In this document: positions 1 to 8,913 of the stretch, one piece after another
How the letters are laid out: the number at the start of each line of letters is the position of its first letter
Position numbering within the stretch: the first letter of the stretch is position 1
NCBI GenBank assembly: GCA_013177945.1
Contig: JABLXW010000007.1
Location: 1 to 64,000 of the forward strand
From: Bacillota bacterium
Lineage (GTDB): Bacteria; Bacillota; DSM-12270; Thermacetogeniales; Thermacetogeniaceae
Direction of reading: 5' to 3'
Length of the DNA: 64,000 nucleotides
Notes under the pieces: model-generated
Databases searched by the model: none
Seen by the model: only the letters and a program-made list of their open reading frames with translations
Told to the model about the DNA's origin: nothing
Made by a program: the position numbers and the translations under genes

Positions 1-111
1 GAGGGAAGCAAAAAGGCCGCGCTTGCGGTGGCGCGGCACAACCTCGCCCTCCTCCCCGGTGAAGCGGAACAGGAGAAGTATCTCAACCAGATCGAACTTC
101 TCGATGCCTGA
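1..111 (+). CDS. C-terminal fragment of a TPR-like protein (5' end outside window)
   Basis: An open frame enters from the left edge and ends at a TGA. The 36 visible residues are rich in Ala and Leu and end in YLNQIELLDA; the pattern of small residues followed by LPGEAEQEKYL resembles the last helices of a tetratricopeptide repeat. That is a weak family inference from one repeat. It is transcribed towards flgK, and its stop lies only about 68 bp from the flgK stop, so it occupies the place where flgL would normally follow flgK. Confidence 0.55.
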   Translation, partial: EGSKKAALAVARHNLALLPGEAEQEKYLNQIELLDA

Positions 112-178
112 GTTTTTTGCGCCGGTGCATGAAATGCGGCCGAAAAGAGCCGCCTGAATCACGGAGGCATCCGGGGAA

Positions 179-1612
179 TCAGCGGCCGACAAGCCCCATC
201 CGGCTGATGATGAGGTCCAGCATTTCGTCCATCGTCGTGATCACCCGCGCCGCGGCGTTGTAAGCGTGCTGGAACCGGATCATGTTCACCATCTCCTCGT
301 CGAGGGAGACGCCGGAGACCGCCTGGCGGTTGTTCTCAAGCTGGGAGACGAGCAGCTCCTGGTTCTCCACCATCCGGTTCGCCTCCTGGGCGGCCACCCC
401 CAGCTGCCCGACGGCCGACCGCAGGTAATCCTCAAAGGTGGTACCACCAAGACCATCAATCGGCTTCTGCTTCAGCTGGGCGAGCTTCAGCGCGTTGCTG
501 CCATCTCCTTCATAGTAATCAGGAGGAGGGGTTGAATTTGGCGAAGCAGCAGCAATATTATTTAGATCGGCCTCGATCTTGTCATCCACCGCAATCATAG
601 CTGCAGTTACTCCCGCAGGGTCGAAAAAATTCACGTTATTGATGCCGTTCAGGTTATAACCATTCTTGTGAATACTATTAACTTCGGTCACAAGAGCCCT
701 TGCCAGATTATCTAATTTCATTTGGACTTCCCGGACGAAGCTGTCGCGCATCTCGATCAGGCCGCGCAGGGTGCCGGCTTCAATCTGAACAGGCTGGCCG
801 TCGGCCTCCCAGAGGACCTTCAGGAAGCCGTCGTTGTTCGGGTCGGACTCGGTCTTGAGCCCGTAAAACTCTTCCCCCTGCACGAGGGGGCGCCCCCCGA
901 TATTTATGTTAACCAATCCCCTGTCGTCCTCATGCGCCTGGAAGTTGACCAGCTTCGCCAGCTGGTCCAGCAAAACGTCTCGCTTGTCCCGCAGGTCGTT
1001 CGCCCGCGCCCCCGTGACCTCGATCTTGAGGATCTGCTGGTTCAAAGCGGCAATCTGGCTCCCCAGGGAGTTGATCTCTTTCACCTTCACTTCCACCGCG
1101 CTGTTGAGGTCCTCCTGCAGCTCCCAGAGCTGGCGGTCCATGTGGTTGAAGGTCTCCGCAAGAGCCATCCCCCGCTGGCGGACCACCGAGCGCGCCGCCA
1201 GGCTCTCCGGGTTCTTGCTCAACTCCTCCAGCGCCTGCCAGAACTGCTCGAAAACGGCACGCAGGCCGCTGTCGGAGGGCTCGTTTAAAATCACCTCCAC
1301 CTTGCGGAGGGCGTCCCGCCGCGCTTCCCAGTACCCAAGCGTCTTGTTTTCGTGGCGCACCTGGAGGTCCAGAAACTGGTCGCGCAGGCGGCGGATTTCG
1401 GAAATCTCAACACCTGTTCCCACCTGGGCCGCTCCCCAGGGCCGGTTCAGGGCGGGAACGGGAAAAGGAGTCGTGGTCGTGAGAACCGCCTCCTGGCGCG
1501 TGAACCCGGGCGTATTGGCATTGGCCACATTGTGGCCCGTTACATCCAGGGCGCGCTGCTGGGCCTGCAGGCCGCGCCGCCCGATCTCGAGACCGAAAAA
1601 AGTCGAGCGCAA
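179..1612 (-). CDS. flgK: flagellar hook-associated protein 1 FlgK
   Basis: FlgK forms the first hook-filament junction ring. The N-terminus RSTFFGLEIGRRGLQAQQRA followed by HNVANANTPGFTRQ is the flagellar rod/hook family signature, and the C-terminus (EEMVNMIRFQHAYNAAARVI, then MDEMLDLIISRMG) is the matching coiled-coil end. The middle (about residues 320-390) is Asn/Pro-rich and AT-richer, the usual variable surface domain. The frame is open to an ATG at 1633, but a TTG at 1612 is preceded by AGGGAGG at 7-nt spacing and gives the usual start LRSTFFG, so TTG is preferred (477 aa). It is last of yvyF-flgM-flgN-flgK. The usual downstream flgL is absent; a convergent gene lies there. Confidence 0.93.
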   Translation of the reverse strand: MRSTFFGLEIGRRGLQAQQRALDVTGHNVANANTPGFTRQEAVLTTTTPFPVPALNRPWGAAQVGTGVEISEIRRLRDQFLDLQVRHENKTLGYWEARRDALRKVEVILNEPSDSGLRAVFEQFWQALEELSKNPESLAARSVVRQRGMALAETFNHMDRQLWELQEDLNSAVEVKVKEINSLGSQIAALNQQILKIEVTGARANDLRDKRDVLLDQLAKLVNFQAHEDDRGLVNINIGGRPLVQGEEFYGLKTESDPNNDGFLKVLWEADGQPVQIEAGTLRGLIEMRDSFVREVQMKLDNLARALVTEVNSIHKNGYNLNGINNVNFFDPAGVTAAMIAVDDKIEADLNNIAAASPNSTPPPDYYEGDGSNALKLAQLKQKPIDGLGGTTFEDYLRSAVGQLGVAAQEANRMVENQELLVSQLENNRQAVSGVSLDEEMVNMIRFQHAYNAAARVITTMDEMLDLIISRMGLVGR

Positions 1613-1703
1613 GAAGATCCCTCCCTGGATCATTTACCTCAAGCACTTAGAGCAAAGCTCCCGCAAGCTGCAAGAAAACGGGGCGCTCTTCTGCCCCCTT
1701 TTT

Positions 1704-2306
1704 TTAGACCTGGCGGACCAGCCGGCTCTGTGGAGAGGTTACCTTTTTTACGGCACCCTTTTTGTTCCCCGCCTCCCGGTAGGTCCCGGCTTCGGCGCTC
1801 CTCATCAGGAGGTTGAGGGAAAAATCCACGTAGCGCTGAAAGCGCTCGAGAATCTCTCCGTTCTCCCGGTTCAAACGCCGCAGCTCCTCCAGGATCGCAT
1901 GGAGGGAGGCATAACGATCCGTCAGATCAGGAAGGTAGCGGCTGAGCCGGCCGTGCACCTGCTTCATGAGGTCCGGCTCCAAGGAAGCGGCGGGATCTTC
2001 CGGAAGCTCGAACTCCCGCGCCAGCCGCTCGTAAAGGGAGTACCGGGTCTCTTCCAGCGTCCTCGCCTCGGCAAGCAATACCGTTTCCTCTCTTAAAATA
2101 GCTTCCAGGGCGCTGAGCTGGGCTTCACCTACCGGTCCTGCCAGGAGAACCTGGCGTTTTTCCCGCGCCAGCTCCAGCAGCTTCAAGTAAAGCTGCTCTT
2201 GACGAAAAAGCCGGGCGGTCAGTTCCTCTTTCCAGGGCTCCGGCAAACTCTGGGACTCGGAATAATAGGGCGCCGCCCCGGCCTCTCTATTCTTTTTTCG
2301 GGCCAT
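1704..2306 (-). CDS. flgN: FlgN-type flagellar export chaperone
   Basis: A 200-residue, highly charged, helical protein between flgM and flgK. FlgN family members bind the hook-associated proteins FlgK and FlgL and deliver them to the export gate. The central two thirds is long amphipathic helices (for example ELTARLFRQEQLYLKLLELA and LHAILEELRRLNRENGEILE), consistent with the family coiled coil. It is a little longer than common FlgN proteins because of a polar N-terminal 20 residues and a basic tail. Assignment rests on length, helical character and gene order more than on any catalytic motif. Confidence 0.8.
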   Translation of the reverse strand: MARKKNREAGAAPYYSESQSLPEPWKEELTARLFRQEQLYLKLLELAREKRQVLLAGPVGEAQLSALEAILREETVLLAEARTLEETRYSLYERLAREFELPEDPAASLEPDLMKQVHGRLSRYLPDLTDRYASLHAILEELRRLNRENGEILERFQRYVDFSLNLLMRSAEAGTYREAGNKKGAVKKVTSPQSRLVRQV

Positions 2307-2377
2307 CTTCCAACCCCCCGCGCAGTCAAAACCTTTTTTAATTTCGGACTCCCGGGCTATCGCGCCCCCGGGAGCAG

Positions 2378-2689
2378 CTATACCAGGTAGTCGATCAGAA
2401 ACCTTCCGAGCATCTTTTCCGCCACGACTTCGGCAGGAACCGCGTAGGCACCGCTTTCCAGCGCTTCTTTAATTCGCTGGATCCGCTCCTCCCTCACCTC
2501 AGGCGCTTTTCGGGCAGCCTCCAGGGCGCGCCTGTAGAAAAGTGCTTCTTCTGAGAGTTCGGCCCGGTCCCCTCCCTCCTGGCGCTTTACCTGCACCTCA
2601 CCGGAGGCGCGCTGCTCTTCGGCGCCCCTGGCCTGGCGAACTCCGTACAACCGGAGAACCATCTGGATCTGCTGACTTGAAACGATCAC
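2378..2689 (-). CDS. flgM: anti-sigma-28 factor FlgM
   Basis: FlgM binds the flagellar sigma factor (SigD/FliA) until the hook-basal body is complete. The 103-residue protein starts at a GTG behind GGAGGAGGAGC. Its C-terminal half (REERIQRIKEALESGAYAVP, then EVVAEKMLGRFLIDYLV) is the conserved FlgM sigma-binding helix pair with the I..I...I.SG.Y.V....A..ML pattern. A Glu/Arg-rich linker precedes it. It lies upstream of flgN and flgK, as in Bacillus and many Clostridia. Confidence 0.9.
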   Translation of the reverse strand: MIVSSQQIQMVLRLYGVRQARGAEEQRASGEVQVKRQEGGDRAELSEEALFYRRALEAARKAPEVREERIQRIKEALESGAYAVPAEVVAEKMLGRFLIDYLV

Positions 2690-3055
2690 GGCGGCTCCTC
2701 CTCCTGGGGATTAAAGCCCCCCGTACTCCCCCATGCTTCTAAAAGAGGCCTGCTCTCATTCTTCTGCTTAAATTTTCCCGAACTCCTTTTGATATGCCCC
2801 TTTCGGGTCTCCCGAGCGGGCGCGGCTCTCAACTTAAATGCCGGTGCTTTCTTCTCCCATAGCTCCTGTTCTTTCCAGACCTGCCGGCCCAGTTCCAGGT
2901 GAAACAGCATGCTTTTTTCCTCAAGGCTTCTCTATTTATTTTTCGATCAAAAAGACCTGCGCCTTGAATCTTCTCGTTCCCGTCAATTGCCCCTTGAGGA
3001 AAAAAAATTGCCTTTTTCTCGTTCTTTCCCGCGCAACCGGCTTTTTTAACCCGGG
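2690..3055 (-). other. intergenic region upstream of flgM
   Basis: About 366 bp without a gene I believe. It is AT-rich near yvyF and contains a small perfect hairpin, TCGGG-AGA-CCCGA on the minus strand near 2809-2821. An independent promoter for flgM-flgN-flgK is expected here, but I could not find a convincing SigD promoter (TAAA...GCCGATAT). A 74-codon open frame (2686-2910) overlaps the flgM start and looks like chance. Confidence 0.5.
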
Positions 3056-3502
3056 CTAGCGGCGCGTTTTCCGGTACCGATCTGCCGTGTGCATCCTGAC
3101 CTTTTCCCGCGCCTCCTGCTCCTGGCGCCGGACCAGGGGCCTCTCCTCAGCCTGGCCTGGCTGCCGGCCCTCCAGATGGCTCACATCCTTCAAAGAACTG
3201 CTTAAAGCGGCCCGGCACTCCGGGCAGAAACGGCCGCTGGAAATCGGCTTGCGGCAGCGCTCGCATTCCAGCAGCGGCTGTCCGGCCGGAATCAGCCTTC
3301 CCTCCCGAAGAAAAGAAACAATCTTCTGCTCTGAAACTCCTGTAGCCCTGCTCACCTCCAAAACCGTAGCCCCGGGGTTTTCTTCCAGGTATTTTTCCAC
3401 CCTTTGAAAAGAGATTTCCTCCTTTTCAAGACAGTCCGGACAGAGATTGCGCGTGACAAATGCGAACACCTTGCCGCACTCGGGGCAGTTGCGCAATTCC
3501 AC
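3056..3502 (-). CDS. yvyF: YvyF/TIGR03826-type flagellar operon zinc-ribbon protein
   Basis: A 148-residue protein beginning MELRNCPECGKVF, with a second cysteine pair in LCPDCLEKE and a third group CERCRKPISSGRFCPECRAAL near residues 78-100. Between them is a short HTH-like segment (TVLEVSRATGVSEQKIVSFL). This is the arrangement of the TIGR03826 flagellar operon proteins found upstream of flgM in Firmicutes. Their biochemical role is not settled; a regulatory or chaperone role is inferred from location. The start is GTG with GAGGAGG close upstream. Confidence 0.87.
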   Translation of the reverse strand: MELRNCPECGKVFAFVTRNLCPDCLEKEEISFQRVEKYLEENPGATVLEVSRATGVSEQKIVSFLREGRLIPAGQPLLECERCRKPISSGRFCPECRAALSSSLKDVSHLEGRQPGQAEERPLVRRQEQEAREKVRMHTADRYRKTRR

Positions 3503-3931
3503 TTCCTCCTCACCCCCACCCCACTGCTGTCATTCTGAAGAAAACCGGAAACTCTCTCCCCAGGAAAGGGTTGCAGACCTACTTCCAGTATACCAGAGGA
3601 AACCTCTTCCTTCAACAAAAACCCGCGAGGAGCCTTTTCCAGAATGTACTTAATGCTAACCGTGCCAGTTTTGAGCAGAAAGTACAGGAGCACAGGCGCC
3701 AGCCGCTCTCATCCAGCACCTGAAATGCAGGCATTATCTTCTCCCTTCCTGCTTTTGCCTTCCTGCTGCTTATTATACCAAAAAAATCGAACGCTTCGCT
3801 TTTGCTTCCACCCCGGCAGAGCGTAAATTTTAAGCTCAGCCCGGGCGGCTTTCCGGCACCCGGGGAGGCCGGCCGACTCCTCCTTTCGCAGGTAGGGCGA
3901 GAAAAGGCTTCCCGGCCCGCGCAGCCGGCAG
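3503..3931. other. intergenic region between DUF1614 gene and yvyF
   Basis: About 430 bp. On both strands I see only short open frames with no recognisable protein pattern. The half nearest the DUF1614 gene is GC-rich with several short inverted repeats; the half nearest yvyF is AT-richer and is the likely place for the yvyF promoter. No known riboswitch pattern was recognised. Confidence 0.45.
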
Positions 3932-4570
3932 CTAGCCGAGAAAGGCAGCGATGATTCCCACCAAAAAGATTCCGTCGAAAATCCCTGCTCCCCCGATGCT
4001 CACCATCTGCGCCCCCAAATTCTGAATCGCCCTCCAGTTCAAAAGGTCGGCGCCAATCAGGGTGCCCATCGTTCCCGCCACGTAGGCAACAGGTGCGGTC
4101 TGCCCCGGAGGTGCGAGAAGGAGGGCCGCTGCCGCCGCAACGAGGGGAGGAACGAAGGCAGGCATCACGATCCCGACCCCGGGCTGCGGCCGGGCCATCA
4201 GCTTTGCCGCCAGCGCCACGACCACCAGGGCCAGCAAGGTGGGAAGGAGAGGGGCCCTGGTCAGGAGGAGGTAAAGGGAAAAGAGCACGGGGAGACCCGC
4301 TCCCCCGACGTTGAAGCAGATCACCTGCTCCTGAACCACAGGCGGGTAGTAGAAGAAAAGAAGGGGGAAGGGGAGCACACGCTCCCGGAGGATCGTGCGG
4401 CGCCGGGAGAGGGGAATGTTGATCAGGCTTCCCAGCACAGAAGCTGTCAGAAAAAGCACCGCCCCCTCCGGAGAAAGCCCGAGGCGCGCGAAGGAAAGGG
4501 TCGCCACGTTAAAAAAGAGGAGCAGGAGCAGAAGGGGAACTAAAAATACGAAAAAAATAAAGGGCATCAC
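3932..4570 (-). CDS. DUF1614 family membrane protein
   Basis: A 212-residue, almost wholly hydrophobic protein with about six to seven predicted membrane spans. The family-typical segments are a central ICFNVGGAGLPVLFSLYLL and a C-terminal IGGAGIFDGIFLVGIIAA, and the protein ends at the membrane. DUF1614 has no established function. The GTG/ATG start overlaps the stop of the upstream MFS gene, so the two are translationally coupled. It is the last gene of the comFA-comFC-MFS run. Confidence 0.85.
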   Translation of the reverse strand: MMPFIFFVFLVPLLLLLLFFNVATLSFARLGLSPEGAVLFLTASVLGSLINIPLSRRRTILRERVLPFPLLFFYYPPVVQEQVICFNVGGAGLPVLFSLYLLLTRAPLLPTLLALVVVALAAKLMARPQPGVGIVMPAFVPPLVAAAAALLLAPPGQTAPVAYVAGTMGTLIGADLLNWRAIQNLGAQMVSIGGAGIFDGIFLVGIIAAFLG

Positions 4571-5976
4571 TCAAAAACCTCCTGATCGCCTGGAAGTTTT
4601 GGCAGCAGACGCGCCCTCACGACCGAAAACACCGCCGCGAGGGCTGCCATTCCTGCCGAAAAGAGAAAGACCGCCTGCCACCCCTCGAGGAAGGCCGCCA
4701 CCTGCTCTCCCGGCGCAGGATGCCCAACTCCCTTCAGGTACAGCTGCCGGATAGTGGAAAACAACATGACAACGACCGCGGTCCCAACGGTCATCCCGAT
4801 ATTGCGAACAAGGGCGTTCATTCCTCCTGCCACACCGAGCTTCTGAAAGGGGACCGAGCCCATTACGGTGCTGTTGTTCGGAGACTGGAACATCCCCATC
4901 CCCACGCCAAGGACGACAAGGCGCAGGGCAATTTCCAGATATGAGGCCCTCTCTCCCATAAAGCTGAGCGAGAGGAGGGCGAGAATGTTAAGGAAAAGCC
5001 CTCCTGTTGTCAGCCCTACGGGGCCCCAGCGGTCGGAAAGCCAGCCGCTCACCGGGGCGACAGCCGCCATCATCAGGGGGTACGGGCTCATCAAGAGGCC
5101 GACCTGATAGGGGGGATACCCCAGCACCTCCTCCAGGTAAAAGGGGGTGAGCAGCATCATTCCCGACATGGATAAAAAAGACAGAAAGGCCGCAGCAAGG
5201 GAGGTGCTGAAGAGGGGAAGGCGAAACAGCTCCAAATCCAGGAGCGGATGGGGCTGCCTCCTTTCCCACCAGATAAAAGTTGCGGCAACAATCACACCCG
5301 CCAGGAACAGGCCCCAGCGGACAGGGGGCGTCCCGGCACCGGAAAGGCCGAGCAGGAGCATGATAATCGCCCCGGCAAAAAGGAGGGCGCCGGGGTAGTC
5401 GAACCCCTCCCCCCGGCGGGCCGGGCGGTCCTGCGGCAGCAGCCCGAGAGCGGTAAAAAAGGCCAGGGTGCCCAGCGGAAGGTTGATCAGAAAAACCCAG
5501 CGCCACCCAAGGATATCAACCAGAAATCCCCCCAGCACGGGCCCCAAAAGGGCGCCGATCGCCACCACGCTTCCCACGATACCCAGCGCCCGGCCCCTTT
5601 CCTCCGGAGGGAAGGTGGCCGCGGTGATCGCCATCCCGTTGGCCATCGGCATTGCCGCCCCGAAGGCCTGAATGACGCGGCCCACCAGCAAAATGAAAAA
5701 CCCGGGGGCAAGACCACAAATCAGGGAGCCGCTGATCAGAACCAGGAAACCGCCGGTGTAGATCCGCTTTCTTCCCACCAGATCTGCAAGCCGCCCCGCC
5801 ACCAGCAGGGTCGCCGAAACCGTGAGAAGAAAAACGAGGATCACCCACTGCAAAACCTTGAGGTCGAGGCCCATCACCCGCGAGATGGTAGGGAGAGCAA
5901 CATTGACGATGCTGTTGTTGACCACCGAAATGAAAGTTCCAAAGGCAATGCTGGCTAAAATCCACCACCTTCTCAC
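4567..5976 (-). CDS. MFS drug exporter, DHA2 (EmrB/QacA-like, 14 TM)
   Basis: Major facilitator protein with about 14 membrane segments. Motif C-like and antiporter signatures are visible: VVNNSIVNVALPTI in TM1, RLADLVGRKRIYTGGF in loop 2-3 (motif A) and AIGALLGPVLGGFLVDILGW in TM5 (motif C). A longer frame runs to 6024 inside comFC, but a GTG at 5976, two bases past the comFC stop and preceded by CAGGAGGAAAG, gives VRRWWILASIAFGTF and is preferred (469 aa). Substrate is unknown; proton-driven export of lipophilic compounds is typical of the family. It is translationally coupled to comFC and the DUF1614 gene. Confidence 0.88.
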   Translation of the reverse strand: MRRWWILASIAFGTFISVVNNSIVNVALPTISRVMGLDLKVLQWVILVFLLTVSATLLVAGRLADLVGRKRIYTGGFLVLISGSLICGLAPGFFILLVGRVIQAFGAAMPMANGMAITAATFPPEERGRALGIVGSVVAIGALLGPVLGGFLVDILGWRWVFLINLPLGTLAFFTALGLLPQDRPARRGEGFDYPGALLFAGAIIMLLLGLSGAGTPPVRWGLFLAGVIVAATFIWWERRQPHPLLDLELFRLPLFSTSLAAAFLSFLSMSGMMLLTPFYLEEVLGYPPYQVGLLMSPYPLMMAAVAPVSGWLSDRWGPVGLTTGGLFLNILALLSLSFMGERASYLEIALRLVVLGVGMGMFQSPNNSTVMGSVPFQKLGVAGGMNALVRNIGMTVGTAVVVMLFSTIRQLYLKGVGHPAPGEQVAAFLEGWQAVFLFSAGMAALAAVFSVVRARLLPKLPGDQEVFE

Positions 5977-5977
5977 T

Positions 5978-6739
5978 TCAGCTTTCCTCCTGCCGGCCTT
6001 GTTCCTTGATTGCAGCCGTGGCAAGGGTCACCACGTAGACGGAGGAAACCCCGGCCTCCAACAGGGTATGGCAGCACTCTGCAGCGGTGGCACCGGTGGT
6101 GTAAACATCATCCACCAGGAGCACCGTTTTCCCCCGGAGGCGGGGGGCATCCTCGCCTGGCAGAAAGGCCCCGGCCAGGTTCACCCGGCGCCCGGCCCGG
6201 GAGAGGGAGGTCTGGCTGGGCGTCTCCCTGCCCCGGAGCAGAGCCCGATCAACCAGGGGGAGCCGCAGCTCCCGCGCCACCGCCGCCGCAAGGAGGGCGG
6301 CCTGGTTGAAGCGGCGCTCCTTTTCCCGGCTGGGGTGGAGGGGCACCGGAACCGCTCCTGCAAAGAGGCGGCAGGGAAAGTGATCTGCCGTAAGCGCGGC
6401 CATCAAAGCACCGAGGGGGGCTGCCAGCTCCCTTTTTCCCGCAAATTTAAAAAGGTGCAGGGCATCCCTGACAGGCCCCGCGTAGGGTGCGACGCCGCGC
6501 GCAAGAACAAAGGGGGGGCGCTCTCCCTCACACTCCGGACAGAGCCCCGCCCCGGAGGAAAAATTCCCGAAGCGGCCGCAGTGAGGGCAAATTTCCATTC
6601 CCCGCCCCAGCTCTGCCCAGGCTCTCAAACAGGCAGGGCACAACTGCCCGGGATCCCCGGGCCGCCCGCACAGGGGGCAAAGGGATCCGGCTGGAAAAAT
6701 GAGGTCCTGAATGGTGTTAACGATTTCCCCAAAGACCAC
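5978..6739 (-). CDS. comFC: ComF family phosphoribosyltransferase-like protein
   Basis: A ComFC/GntX-type protein needed for DNA uptake in competent bacteria. The N-terminal zinc ribbon has CPLCGRPGDPGQLCPAC and CPHCGRFG...CPEC. The C-terminal phosphoribosyltransferase signature VLLVDDVYTTGATAAEC holds the PRPP-binding acidic pair. The conserved RFNQAALLA precedes it. A GTG start overlaps the end of comFA by about 23 bp. It forms an operon with comFA upstream and the MFS gene downstream. Confidence 0.92.
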   Translation of the reverse strand: MVFGEIVNTIQDLIFPAGSLCPLCGRPGDPGQLCPACLRAWAELGRGMEICPHCGRFGNFSSGAGLCPECEGERPPFVLARGVAPYAGPVRDALHLFKFAGKRELAAPLGALMAALTADHFPCRLFAGAVPVPLHPSREKERRFNQAALLAAAVARELRLPLVDRALLRGRETPSQTSLSRAGRRVNLAGAFLPGEDAPRLRGKTVLLVDDVYTTGATAAECCHTLLEAGVSSVYVVTLATAAIKEQGRQEES

Positions 6740-8822
6740 GGCTTTCTGCCTCTCTCCTTAGAATCTCCTGCAGGACGGCGGGATAGTCAGGGCGCAAATA
6801 ACCGGCGCGCAGGGCCTCGGTGTTGAAAGCCCGGATCTGAGCCAGGGCCTCCTCCATCTCCCGGGTGACCCGGGGAGCCGCAAACCAGACTTCGCCGCCA
6901 GGATAGTCAGGGCTCCGCCCGCAGCGCCCGGCGATCTGAACGAGGGTGGGCGCATCGAAAACCACGTGATCCGCGTTCAAAACGAAGACGTGAACCCGCG
7001 GCACGGTGACACCGCGCTCCATGATGGTTGTGGTTACCAAAACGGGGAACTCTCCGGCAAAAAAACGCTCCCGCTTCAGCAAACGGGCGGGGTCCCCGGC
7101 GTGGCTCCACTCGATCCAGGCAGGAGAGAAATCCTCCAGCGGAGGCTTTCCTGCTGCGGCGCGCAATGCCCTCCCGACGGCCTCCGTCATTTCCACGGTG
7201 GGAACGAAGAGAAAAACCTGGACGCGCCGCCCCGCCACGGCCTCTTTAATCAAAGCAAGGAGATCCCCGTGCAGGACGCATCCCCCGCGGACGGTTCGGA
7301 GCGGCCGGAGCCTTAAAAAACGGGGTTCCGGGAGAGGAAAGCCGTGCGGCCGGGCGGGAATCTTAATTACATCGACCAGTCCCCGGCGCGCCCCTGCCAG
7401 CAGCGATCTGTCAGGTGTTGCCGTGAGGTAAACCAGCTTCCCTCCGGGGCGGCGCGCCCGGGCCACCCCAAAGCGAAGCATCCTGCTGCCAGGATAAGGA
7501 AAGGCATCCCCTTCGTCGAGGATCACCAGGTCAAAGCTCCGGTCGAACCGGAGCGTCTGGTGGGTTGTTGCGACAACCAGGGAAGCATCCCTCCCCCAGT
7601 TCCCGCTCCCACCGTAAAGGGCGACCACCTCCCCGCTCCCGAAGGCCCGCGCCAGGCGGGGCGCCACCTCCAGCACCACATCCCGCCGGGGGGCGGCAAA
7701 AAGCACCTTCTTCCCGCCTGCAAGGGCCTCCCCGATCAGCGGAAAAGAAACCTCTGTTTTTCCGGCCCCGCAGGCCGCCCAGACCAGACAGGCGCGGCCG
7801 GAGTTCTCCTGCCTTCCCAGCTCCAGAAGAGCATGGGCGGCGGCCTCCTGCGGAGGGGTCAGCTCCAGCTCCATCCGGAAGCGCAACCCCTGTCCCCTTC
7901 CTCCCCTCCCGGGCGGCTCCGCGCTTCTGCAGGGCTCCCCGGCCCCGGGTGCACGGTTTTCCGGGGCAGAGCCCGGGAGCCGGAAGAGGAGGGGAGGGCA
8001 GAAAATTCTCTCCCTCCCTTCCTCGCCCTGAAGATGTGCTGCCGCCCCGGGAAACAAAAGCCTGGCAACCGGCGCAAGCCGGGCCGCGGCCCGGGCCGGC
8101 AGCCCCGGGCCCGGAATTGACGCCTGCGGCCTTCCTCCTGTATAGAGGAACTCGCAGAGGCTTACCCCTCCCATGATCAAACATTCCGGGCAGACGGCGC
8201 ACTCCGTGCTGCCGCATTTCCGGCAGAGGCCCGGCCGGGGAATCCCCTCCCAGCCGCAGCGCTGGCAGCGGACGAGGCTCCCCTTTAAGGGGAGGAGGGC
8301 AGGAAGCAGAAAAACTCTTCCGGCAAGGGAGAGCGCCTGCAGGATCCTGGCCAGGTGACTGCTCCGGGCTCCTGCGCCCCGGCCGAGGAGGCGGGCAATT
8401 TCGCTCCTCCGGAGCAGGCGCCCCGCAAGCAGCCTCTCCACCTCATCAAGCTCGTCTCCTGCAGGAAGGGAAAGCGAACTCCCCTCACCGCGCCCGGAAG
8501 ACTCGGAAAAAAGCTTAAGGGATGAAGGAAGGCTCTCGGCGAAGTTTTTTGCGGAGCGGTAAGCATACGGCCCCAGGGCGCGCAGGAGCCGTTTTCGAAG
8601 CTGCTCCCATCTGAAAGGGAGCCTGCCGCCTTCCTGCAAGCCTTTCCGGAGGTCCAGGAGGATGCAGGCGGCAATCCCTGCCGGGAGAGGGGCGCCCAAA
8701 CAGGCGAAGCTCCTGTAGCCCCGGCTCCTGCGCAGGTAAGCGAAATCAAAAGCCGGCTCCGGAGAAAGGAAAATGAGTCTTTCCCCTGCCCCCTCAGCCA
8801 GGTATAAAGAAAACAGCCCCAC
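6717..8822 (-). CDS. comFA: ComFA-like ATP-dependent DNA helicase/translocase
   Basis: A 701-residue superfamily 2 helicase related to ComFA, the motor that helps pull transforming single-stranded DNA into the cell. A four-plus cysteine zinc finger occurs at about 186-214 (CQRCG...CRKC...CAVCPEC). The helicase core follows: Walker A GAGKTE (352-357), DEGD box (436-439), TATP (about 468) and motif VI QIAGRCGR (629-636). The N-terminal 180 residues and the low-complexity Pro/Gly/Arg linker (about 270-315) are longer than in Bacillus ComFA. The GTG start is behind GGAGGTGAGGG. With comFC and a Tad pilus next door, natural competence is plausible. Confidence 0.9.
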   Translation of the reverse strand: MGLFSLYLAEGAGERLIFLSPEPAFDFAYLRRSRGYRSFACLGAPLPAGIAACILLDLRKGLQEGGRLPFRWEQLRKRLLRALGPYAYRSAKNFAESLPSSLKLFSESSGRGEGSSLSLPAGDELDEVERLLAGRLLRRSEIARLLGRGAGARSSHLARILQALSLAGRVFLLPALLPLKGSLVRCQRCGWEGIPRPGLCRKCGSTECAVCPECLIMGGVSLCEFLYTGGRPQASIPGPGLPARAAARLAPVARLLFPGAAAHLQGEEGRERIFCPPLLFRLPGSAPENRAPGAGEPCRSAEPPGRGGRGQGLRFRMELELTPPQEAAAHALLELGRQENSGRACLVWAACGAGKTEVSFPLIGEALAGGKKVLFAAPRRDVVLEVAPRLARAFGSGEVVALYGGSGNWGRDASLVVATTHQTLRFDRSFDLVILDEGDAFPYPGSRMLRFGVARARRPGGKLVYLTATPDRSLLAGARRGLVDVIKIPARPHGFPLPEPRFLRLRPLRTVRGGCVLHGDLLALIKEAVAGRRVQVFLFVPTVEMTEAVGRALRAAAGKPPLEDFSPAWIEWSHAGDPARLLKRERFFAGEFPVLVTTTIMERGVTVPRVHVFVLNADHVVFDAPTLVQIAGRCGRSPDYPGGEVWFAAPRVTREMEEALAQIRAFNTEALRAGYLRPDYPAVLQEILRREAESRGLWGNR

Positions 8823-8913
8823 TCCCTCACCTCCGGATGCAGCGGCCCCGGGTCACCCGCTGCCAGAACACTTCTCTTTATTTTACCACATTTTCCCCGG
8901 ACCCTGTTGTCTG

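Noticed and set aside
1680-1705. GGGGC...GCCCC hairpin with a T-run between flgN and flgK
   Set aside because: The T-run is on the plus strand, where no gene reads; on the flgN strand the tail is poor.
2686-2910. 74-codon frame overlapping the flgM start
   Set aside because: Its end overlaps flgM, and it looks like chance reading of the flgM leader.
5822-6826. 334-codon plus-strand open frame across comFC and the MFS start
   Set aside because: Spans parts of two real minus-strand genes and has no recognisable domain.
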